The notes beneath the pieces were generated by a model. It saw only the letters and a list, made by a program, of their open reading frames with translations, had not been told where the DNA came from and did not search any database. From Acidobacteriota bacterium (lineage in GTDB: Bacteria > Acidobacteriota > Terriglobia > Terriglobales > Acidobacteriaceae), in NCBI GenBank assembly GCA_021810625.1, contig JAJZIJ010000010.1, positions 1 to 64,000 on the forward strand: 64,000 nucleotides of DNA, written 5' to 3'. Position numbers and translations under genes: made by a program. Shown here one piece after another: positions 57,535 through 64,000 of the stretch (positions within the stretch are counted from its first letter, which is position 1; the number at the start of each line of letters is the position of its first letter).

Positions 57535-58096
57535 AAGCACTTGATGCCATCTTGCGAAAATATTTGGCACCGACTGTCATTTCATCATTTAGCAAATTGA
57601 ACTTATCGACATCCCTAGCACGAAGAAGCTCAAGATTTTCAAACATCTTTCGAGCAAATGAACTTTCAAACGAATGTTGATTGACTGGTACACCAAGCAC
57701 ATAGCCACCCCCAATTATCAATTCTTCTACGCTTAGCTCGCACATCAACTTGGGTTGATATTTTAGGTTTACTAGTGCGCCATAAATTTTGTTTTTTTGA
57801 TAGCGGGGCCAGATTGCCTTTTTATCAGATTCTTGTACCTTAATTCTCTGTTTAGTTAAATGTTCTCCGATGCGCCTTCCAAGACATTCAGTCTCGCCTA
57901 TGTAACATCTACGAGAAAAGCCAGCATCTTCATTAGGACATAAAAATCTATAGACACCTGGTCTTGTTAATTTCTTGTATAAGCTGCGAGGACGCCTTTT
58001 CTTTTCAAACCATTCCCATAGCTCATCATTCGTGCATAACGGCTTCCAGCTAACTCGGAATTCTTTTCGACTGGCAAAGTTAGTCTGCATACTCAT
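57518..58096 (-). CDS. GIY-YIG domain protein
   Basis: The 192-aa protein has the GIY-YIG nuclease signature as GVYRFLCPNEDAG and RRCYIGETECLGRRIGEHL (near residue 46-78), with the conserved Arg and Tyr nearby. The remaining C-terminal half is unfamiliar. The base composition is visibly richer in A and T than its neighbours, which suggests recent arrival. It lies between the RelBE pair and the RAYT gene, in the block that splits carA and carB. Whether it cuts DNA is not known. Confidence 0.75.
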   Translation of the reverse strand: MSMQTNFASRKEFRVSWKPLCTNDELWEWFEKKRRPRSLYKKLTRPGVYRFLCPNEDAGFSRRCYIGETECLGRRIGEHLTKQRIKVQESDKKAIWPRYQKNKIYGALVNLKYQPKLMCELSVEELIIGGGYVLGVPVNQHSFESSFARKMFENLELLRARDVDKFNLLNDEMTVGAKYFRKMASSASVKLV

Positions 58097-58100
58097 TTTT

Positions 58101-58123
58101 CCACGCTTCCATCATTTTGCGGA
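58101..58123. repeat. 23-bp copy of the carA 3' end
   Basis: CCACGCTTCCATCATTTTGCGGA here matches CCACGCTTCCATCATCTTGCGGA at 58800-58822, the end of carA, with one difference. In both places the reverse strand reads RKMMEAWK. The copies are direct repeats 699 bp apart, with the RAYT gene and its REP hairpins between them. Confidence 0.85.
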
Positions 58124-58660
58124 TGCCCTCATACTTGGGTGGACTTGTTTTTGAAGGGGCGGGGCTTCAGCCCCGCCGTCAAAACTGTCAACGGCCTGCG
58201 GCTTTAGCCGCTGAGGGACAGCATCCAGTGCAATCGTCTTTGATAGCGAGCTATAAAGATAATCTTCTGCCCTCTCACATAGCCGCGCTCTTACAGGGTT
58301 CTGCTCGATATAGACAATGTGTGAATAAAAATCCTGAAGATCACGAATGCGATGATCGGAAAACCCTGCCTGCCAAACATCTCCCGACCAATCCAACTCA
58401 CGCTTGGCACGATAGGAGAACCCTCCCTTGAGGAGTTGTATGGATCTTTCCAGGCTCTCCACAGGTGTTAGCAAGAGATGAACATGATCCGGCATGATGA
58501 CATAAGCATGGAGGAGATAGGAGCTTCTATATTGGTGCAGAATGTTAAGAAATAAATTCGCCCAGCGCTCATGCCGAAAGAATGGTTTACGGCCCGCAGT
58601 TTGAAAACCTACAAAGTAAGTTTGGTTACTCTGTCGTGTTGATTCTCTACGTGGCCTCAT
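58112..58660 (-). mobile_element. REP-associated tyrosine transposase (RAYT, Y1-type)
   Basis: The 182-aa protein has the HUH motif in YVIMPDHVHLLL near residue 55, the GGFSYRAKRELDWSGDVWQAGFSDHRIRDLQDFYSHIVYIEQNPVRARL stretch near 84-130, and is a member of the RAYT/TnpA-REP family. Conserved sequence ends near residue 142 (YLYSSL). The last about 38 residues are translated from the adjacent REP sequence (58158-58211), so the gene runs into its own REP hairpin. REP hairpins also lie after its start. RAYTs nick and move REP sequences. Confidence 0.88.
58150..58215. repeat. REP hairpin pair (left side, inside the RAYT 3' end)
   Basis: GGCGGGGCTTCAGCCCCGCC (58158-58177) and GCGGCTTTAGCCGC plus CTGAGGGACA (58198 on) match, in order and spacing, the interior of the 131-bp element at 37.5 kb. 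Confidence 0.8.
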
Positions 58661-58667
58661 GATGTCC

Positions 58668-58778
58668 CTCAGGGGCTAAAGCCCGTCAATTTCTACTTCA
58701 TACGGCGGGGCTGAAGCCCCGCCCTTTCAAATACCCAAGTCCGTCCGCTTTTCCAGGCGCGGCTGAAGCCCCGCCCTT
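58668..58778. repeat. REP hairpins (right side of the RAYT unit)
   Basis: The first hairpin (GTCCCTCAGGGGCTAAAGCCC, about 58664-58684), then GGCGGGGCTGAAGCCCCGCC (58704-58723) and GGCGCGGCTGAAGCCCCGCC (about 58757-58776), are inverted relative to the left pair. TCAATTTCTACTTCAT at 58686-58701, between the hairpins, also occurs in each 26-bp repeat near 60.7 kb. Confidence 0.8.
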
Positions 58779-58790
58779 TCAAAAAACAGC

Positions 58791-59933
<1,143 letters not shown>

Positions 59934-60021
59934 TGCGTCTCCGGGGAGTGGATTTCTACAATTTTAGCAGGAAAATGCCGTTTGTTGCTGAAAGGAATTT
60001 TTATCTTTGCGCGGACAACGC

Positions 60022-60639
60022 TCAACGCACCACACCCATCTTGTCCGCAGGCCAGTAAACGAAGACGGCTTTGCCGTAAATCAAGCTACGGTTCACCGGA
60101 CCAAAGTCCCGGCTGTCGCTGGAGATGGAGCGATGATCCCCCAGAACAAAGTACTGGTTCGCAGCCAGCGTGATGGCCGGATAGGAGCGTTCGTCCTGAT
60201 AGCGCGCGGGCACATACGGCTCGGCAATCGGCTTGCCATTCACGTAGACCTGGCCGTTGTCGATGCGCAACGTGTCCCCCGGCCCTGCGATGACGCGCTT
60301 GATATAGCTCTTTTTATGATCCCGCGGATAGAGGAAGACCACCACATCGTCGCGATGCACCTGCTCAAAGTGATAGGCATATTTGTTGATGAAGAGCCGA
60401 TCCTGATCGCGCAACTCTGGCATCATGCTGGTGCCTTCAACGCGCACCGGCTGATAGAGAAACGTGATGATGAGAAAAGAAATGGCAATGGAAAAAAGCA
60501 GGTCGCGCAGCCACGCCGACAGCGTGGAAGAGGACGCGCCGCCATAGGCCGCAGCGACATCGCCGCCTGCCCCACCGCTTGCCGGGTTCGGATATTCGGA
60601 AATTTCTTCTGGATCGGGAGACGACAAGACGGAATCCAA
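60022..60639 (-). CDS. lepB: Signal peptidase I
   Basis: LepB cleaves signal peptides of exported proteins at the inner membrane. The 205-aa protein has one N-terminal membrane helix (DLLFSIAISFLIITFLY), then the catalytic serine in EGTSMMPEL near residue 70, the catalytic lysine in YIKRVIAGPGD near 113, and GDHRSISSDSRDFG near 165. The start appears to be a TTG at 60639, with a purine-rich stretch directly before it but poorly spaced. A three-copy 26-bp repeat lies 42 bp upstream. Confidence 0.93.
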   Translation of the reverse strand: MDSVLSSPDPEEISEYPNPASGGAGGDVAAAYGGASSSTLSAWLRDLLFSIAISFLIITFLYQPVRVEGTSMMPELRDQDRLFINKYAYHFEQVHRDDVVVFLYPRDHKKSYIKRVIAGPGDTLRIDNGQVYVNGKPIAEPYVPARYQDERSYPAITLAANQYFVLGDHRSISSDSRDFGPVNRSLIYGKAVFVYWPADKMGVVR

Positions 60640-60680
60640 CCTTCTCTTTATCTTACATTTTCAATTTTTTACTGCTTTTT

Positions 60681-60758
60681 TATATTTCAATTTCTACTTC
60701 ATTTTTTATATTTCAATTTCTACTTCATTTTTTATATTTCAATTTCTACTTCATTTTA
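60681..60758. repeat. 26-bp tandem repeat, three copies, upstream of lepB
   Basis: TATATTTCAATTTCTACTTC plus ATTTTT repeats at 60681-60706, 60707-60732 and 60733-60758, with one difference at the last base of the third copy. It is very AT-rich in a GC-rich genome and fills the space between the proline-rich gene and lepB. Its core TCAATTTCTACTTCAT also occurs once at 58686-58701 in the RAYT right flank. Confidence 0.9.
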
Positions 60759-60759
60759 T

Positions 60760-61206
60760 CTATCGGGTCGCGCCTGCCGGATTGCCTGCGCCCGGAGCTT
60801 TCGTTGTTTGCGGTTGCGATGGCGCGAAATAGGGAATAATGACCGGCACCGCTCCTTGGTTTTGGTTTTGCGACGACGATGAGGGCGGCTGCGTTATCGT
60901 TGGCACAACGATGACGGACGCACCCGGAAAACCCGCCATCTGTCCTGCCATTCGGCCCATTCCCTGGCCCCCGATCGGCAATCCCGGCATGGCTCCGCCC
61001 GGCGGATTCATCAGAATCATGGGCGTTGGCGAGAACTGCGGCTGTCCGGGGTTGGGGATGGTCGCCGAGGGCGGAGCCGGAGGCACTGGCGGCGCGGAAG
61101 GTGCATCCCACTGCGCGAACAGGAGATGCGCCCCTGCCAGCGCTGCAAAGGCCGCCGTAATGCGCAGCGCCCAAACTCGATGCCAATAGCTTTGTTTTCG
61201 CCCCAT
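60760..61206 (-). CDS. Proline-rich protein of unknown function
   Basis: The 148-aa protein has a basic N-terminus, a hydrophobic segment (ITAAFAALAGAHLLFAQ) that looks like a signal peptide, and then a low-complexity tail: Pro/Ala-rich (APSAPPVPPAPPSAT), Gly/Met-rich (GGAMPGLPIGGQGMGRMAG) and Ser/Gln-rich. No domain is recognised. The ATG at 61206 was chosen for the signal peptide; an overlapping frame of similar length is the alternative. The tandem repeat begins at its stop. Confidence 0.55.
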   Translation of the reverse strand: MGRKQSYWHRVWALRITAAFAALAGAHLLFAQWDAPSAPPVPPAPPSATIPNPGQPQFSPTPMILMNPPGGAMPGLPIGGQGMGRMAGQMAGFPGASVIVVPTITQPPSSSSQNQNQGAVPVIIPYFAPSQPQTTKAPGAGNPAGATR

Positions 61207-61301
61207 CGCTGCCTCCTCCAACCTTGCTGACATATATATTGTCGCCAAGCGGTCGCTTCCGGCCAACAATTGCGTACATTTATTACAGGCACTGGCCCTC
61301 T

Positions 61302-62447
61302 ATGGGAAATCGATCCTTGTCTGATAACTCGCTGCTTCCGCTCCCCGCCACCGATGCCGTACTGCAACAGGCAATCGACGAGCGCGCCTTTCCGGGCGCG
61401 GCGTATGGCGTTTGGCTGCGTGGAAATGTCGTCGCAATGTCGGCTGTGGGCCGCTTTACCTATGCGCCCGACGCGCCGCCAATGCAGCCGGAGACAATCT
61501 TTGACCTGGCCAGCGTCAGTAAAGTGGTGGCCACCACGTCGATGGCGATGCGCCTGTGGGAGCGCGGCCAGCTTGACCTGGAGCAGCCGATTTCCCGCTG
61601 GTTGCCAGAGTTTATTGCCATCCCCGACGCAGTTCATGTAGCTGATCGCCAGCGCGTGACCGCGCACATGTTGCTGGCGCACGCCTCCGGCCTGCCCGCC
61701 TATGCGCGTCTGTTTGAGCAATGCGACACGGCGGCGTCGCTGCTCCATGCCTGCCTGCGGATGCCGCTCGAAGCGCCGCCGGGAACACGCGCCGTGTACT
61801 CTGACATCGGATTTATTCTGCTGGGCCAACTCCTGGAGCGCATCGCAGGAGAAACGCTGGATGTTTTCTGTCAGCGAGAAATCTTCGCTCCACTCGGCAT
61901 GACGCATACGGCTTTCTGTCCTCCAGCCGCGTGGAAGGCCGCCATTCCGCCAACGCAGATCGACACCACGTTGCGGCCTCGCGTCCTGCAAGGCGAGGTG
62001 CAGGATGAAAACTGCTGGCGCATGGGCGGCATCAGCGGTCACGCCGGAGTCTTCTCCAACGTCCCCGATCTGTTGCGCTTTGCGGCCTGCATCCTGCATG
62101 GCGGCGCGGCAATGGACGGCACGCCAATTTTTCTCCCGGAGACCATCCATCTCTTTACCACGCGGGACGCAACCGTTGCGGGAAGCTCCCGCGCCCTGGG
62201 TTGGGATACGCCCTCGCAACCATCTTCTTCCGGGCAATATCTCAGCCCGCATTCGGTGGGACATCTTGGGTATACGGGCACATCGCTATGGCTGGATTTT
62301 GAAAAACAGCTTGCCGTGGCGCTGCTGACCAACCGCACCTATCCCGGCAATGATCCCGTAGATGGATCAGGCGAAATCTCGCAGGCAATCCAAAAAGCGC
62401 GCCCCCGTTTCCACGACGCGCTGCTCCGCGAGATGCATCGAGCATGA
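61302..62447 (+). CDS. Serine hydrolase of the beta-lactamase/class C family
   Basis: The 381-aa protein has the SxxK motif in DLASVSKVVATTSMAMRL near residue 67 and the second motif in VYSDIGFILLGQLLERIAGE near 165 (Tyr-Ser-Asp in place of Tyr-x-Asn). HLGYTGTS near 322 takes the place of the Lys-Thr-Gly triad. This is the esterase/DD-peptidase-like branch. The gene sits 54 bp before murQ. In E. coli the YfeW protein of the same family is also beside murQ, so a role in peptidoglycan turnover is likely. No signal peptide is seen. Confidence 0.85.
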   Translation: MGNRSLSDNSLLPLPATDAVLQQAIDERAFPGAAYGVWLRGNVVAMSAVGRFTYAPDAPPMQPETIFDLASVSKVVATTSMAMRLWERGQLDLEQPISRWLPEFIAIPDAVHVADRQRVTAHMLLAHASGLPAYARLFEQCDTAASLLHACLRMPLEAPPGTRAVYSDIGFILLGQLLERIAGETLDVFCQREIFAPLGMTHTAFCPPAAWKAAIPPTQIDTTLRPRVLQGEVQDENCWRMGGISGHAGVFSNVPDLLRFAACILHGGAAMDGTPIFLPETIHLFTTRDATVAGSSRALGWDTPSQPSSSGQYLSPHSVGHLGYTGTSLWLDFEKQLAVALLTNRTYPGNDPVDGSGEISQAIQKARPRFHDALLREMHRA

Positions 62448-62501
62448 TGCGTGCCCAGTTTGGAGATACAATCATCCAAGAATCATTGGAGTTGCGAGGT
62501 C

Positions 62502-63479
62502 ATGCCCCAATCTGTACCTACGAAGGATATCCCGACGCTAAAAGCGGCTAAAAACGGCAAAGGCTCCATCACGGAGCTGCAAGAACTCATGACCGAAAGT
62601 CGCAACGAAGCCTCCGAGGGCTTTGATACCAAATCCGCGCTGGAGATTGCGCGCATCATCAATCACGAGGACATGAAGGTTGCCAATGCGGTAAAAAAGG
62701 CGCTGCCGGAGATTGCCCAGGTCATCGACACGGTTGCGCGCTGCCTGCGCGATGGCGGACGACTGATCTACGTGGGCGCGGGATCGAGTGGCCGCATCGC
62801 GGCTCTGGATGCCTCGGAGTGTCCTCCAACCTATTCCACTTCGCCACAAACGGTGCAATATGTAATGGCGGGCGGCCCCAAGGCGCTCGCCGCCGCGACC
62901 GAGGTGAATGAAGACTCCCGCGAATTGGGCCAGCGAGATGTTGCGCGCCGCCGTCCAACACGCAAAGACATTGTCATTGGCATTTCGGCCAGTGGACGCA
63001 CGCCCTACGTTGTTTCTGCGATTGAGTATGCCCGCGCCCGCGGAGCCAAGACCGCAGGCGTTACCTGCAATCACCATACGGAGCTTTCCACCGTCGCCGA
63101 TGTCACCGTCGTTGCCGAGGTTGGCCCGGAGGTGGTCTCCGGCTCCACGCGCATGAAGGCTGGCTCCGCGCAAAAGATGGTTTTGAACATGATTACCACC
63201 GGCGCAATGACGCGGCTGGGATATGTATACGAAAACCTGATGGTGAACGTACACATGAAGAACTCCAAGCTGGTGGAGCGCGGCATTCATATTCTGATGC
63301 TGGCCTGCGGCGTGGATCGCAACACCGCCGTGCGCGCCATTCGCGCTGCGGGCAAGAGCATGCCCCTGGCCCTGGTCATGCTGAAAGCGGGCGTGGACAA
63401 GCCGGAGGCGATGCGCCGCCTGCAACGCTCCAATGGCAACGTGCGTCGGGCCGTGGAAGATGCCGTCATGGATCTGTAG
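62502..63479 (+). CDS. murQ: N-acetylmuramic acid 6-phosphate etherase
   Basis: MurQ cleaves lactate from MurNAc-6-phosphate in peptidoglycan recycling. The 325-aa protein has ITELQELMTESRNEASEGFD at the start, VGAGSSGRIAALDASECPPTYST near residue 88 in the SIS domain, VIGISASGRTPYVVSAIEYA, and the GSTRMKAGSAQKMVLNMITTGAM block. The ATG at 62502 follows GCGAGG and gives the family N-terminus; 17 upstream codons are not conserved. Confidence 0.95.
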   Translation: MPQSVPTKDIPTLKAAKNGKGSITELQELMTESRNEASEGFDTKSALEIARIINHEDMKVANAVKKALPEIAQVIDTVARCLRDGGRLIYVGAGSSGRIAALDASECPPTYSTSPQTVQYVMAGGPKALAAATEVNEDSRELGQRDVARRRPTRKDIVIGISASGRTPYVVSAIEYARARGAKTAGVTCNHHTELSTVADVTVVAEVGPEVVSGSTRMKAGSAQKMVLNMITTGAMTRLGYVYENLMVNVHMKNSKLVERGIHILMLACGVDRNTAVRAIRAAGKSMPLALVMLKAGVDKPEAMRRLQRSNGNVRRAVEDAVMDL

Positions 63480-63560
63480 AAAAATATAGCGCTGTAGCAA
63501 AAAGAGTTGTAGTAGAAATTTTTCAAAAAATTCGCGCGCAAGGTTCACTTTAAGGTTTGC

Positions 63561-64000
63561 ATGGATAAGTTCATCATTCGGGGCGGCAATCCGCTGCAAG
63601 GCACCATTCGCGTGAGCGGCGCAAAGAACTCCGCGCTGCCGTGCATGGCCGCCGCCATTCTCACAGAAGACGAAATCATATTGGAGAACATTCCCGATGT
63701 GCGCGACATTGAGACAGAGCGCAAGCTGCTGGCCTCAATGGGCGCAGAGGTCGATCTGGGCTATGGCCGCGCCCATCATCGCACGCGCATTCGCTGCGCT
63801 TCCCTCTCCGATCCCGTGGCCCGCTATGAGATTGTAAAAACCATGCGCGCCTCCTCGCTGGTGCTTGGCCCGCTGCTCGCCCGCACCGGAATGGCGCGTG
63901 TAGCCATGCCCGGCGGCTGCGCCATTGGAGGTCGTCCCATCGACCTGCACATCAAAGGCTTGCAGGCAATGGGCGCGGAGATCACCCAGGATCACGGCTA
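63561..64000 (+). CDS. murA: UDP-N-acetylglucosamine 1-carboxyvinyltransferase (3' end outside window)
   Basis: MurA performs the first committed step of peptidoglycan synthesis. The 146 codons present start [33 protein letters not shown] and include [14 protein letters not shown] and [16 protein letters not shown]. The last contains the Cys of the fosfomycin-binding loop (GGCAIG). The gene continues past the end of the window. It lies 81 bp after murQ on the same strand, pairing cell-wall recycling with synthesis. Confidence 0.95.
   Translation, partial: MDKFIIRGGNPLQGTIRVSGAKNSALPCMAAAILTEDEIILENIPDVRDIETERKLLASMGAEVDLGYGRAHHRTRIRCASLSDPVARYEIVKTMRASSLVLGPLLARTGMARVAMPGGCAIGGRPIDLHIKGLQAMGAEITQDHG

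Noticed and set aside
60681-60758. Short CRISPR-like array
   Set aside because: The units are directly adjacent without spacers, so this is a plain tandem repeat.

Overview
The window looks like a chromosomal contig from a soil-type member of the Acidobacteriota, most likely Terriglobia/Acidobacteriales (subdivision 1). This is inferred from the moderately high GC, the gene content, the secreted carbohydrate enzymes, the REP/RAYT elements and a radical SAM enzyme of the Tes/Mss membrane-spanning-lipid type. No rRNA gene is present to fix the taxonomy. No CRISPR array, prophage or tRNA gene was seen.

Layout. 0-7 kb (+): end of cinA, plsY-gpsA (glycerol phosphate and phospholipid entry), an HD-GYP signalling protein, ftsY, ribD-ribE. 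7-22 kb (-): an exported M1 aminopeptidase, copC-copD, then a sugar-catabolism block. In transcription order the block is GH15 glucoamylase, tkt, rpiB, HAD phosphatase, gnd, zwf, pgl, glk: starch-type glucan to glucose, glucose-6-P, then the oxidative and non-oxidative pentose phosphate pathway. 22-32 kb: superoxide dismutase, exported GH2 beta-mannosidase, cca, tsaD, cysS, a class III aminotransferase. 31-38 kb: HNH endonuclease, comF-type phosphoribosyltransferase, AhpD-like protein, CBS protein, a lone MacB/FtsX-type permease, a RodZ-like membrane HTH protein, a DHFR-like protein. 37.5-43.5 kb: a 131-bp terminal-inverted-repeat element, metK, an alkyltransferase, a structured leader, the Tes/Mss-like radical SAM gene, mutY. 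43.5-49.7 kb: two exported proteins of unknown function, glutamate formimidoyltransferase, a PagL-like outer-membrane deacylase, yebC, a six-repeat kelch lipoprotein.

50-60 kb is the accessory-rich part. It holds a ParDE-type toxin-antitoxin pair, a SinI-type restriction-modification system whose methyltransferase carries an N-terminal excisionase-like DNA-binding domain, a truncated guaA, and the pyrimidine/arginine genes carA and carB. carA and carB are split by an inserted block: a RelBE-like pair with a near-perfect operator, a low-GC GIY-YIG protein, and a RAYT transposase flanked by REP hairpins. A 23-bp copy of the carA 3' end sits on the far side of the RAYT unit. The window closes with lepB, a 26-bp x3 tandem repeat, a proline-rich protein, and a cell-wall group (beta-lactamase-fold hydrolase, murQ, start of murA).

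Most promising for follow-up: (1) the Tes/Mss homologue and its leader; (2) the RAYT/REP unit inside carAB with its small relatives elsewhere in the window; (3) the SinI-type system with the HTH-methyltransferase fusion beside the broken guaA; (4) two three-copy tandem repeats, one of which shares a 16-mer with the RAYT flank.
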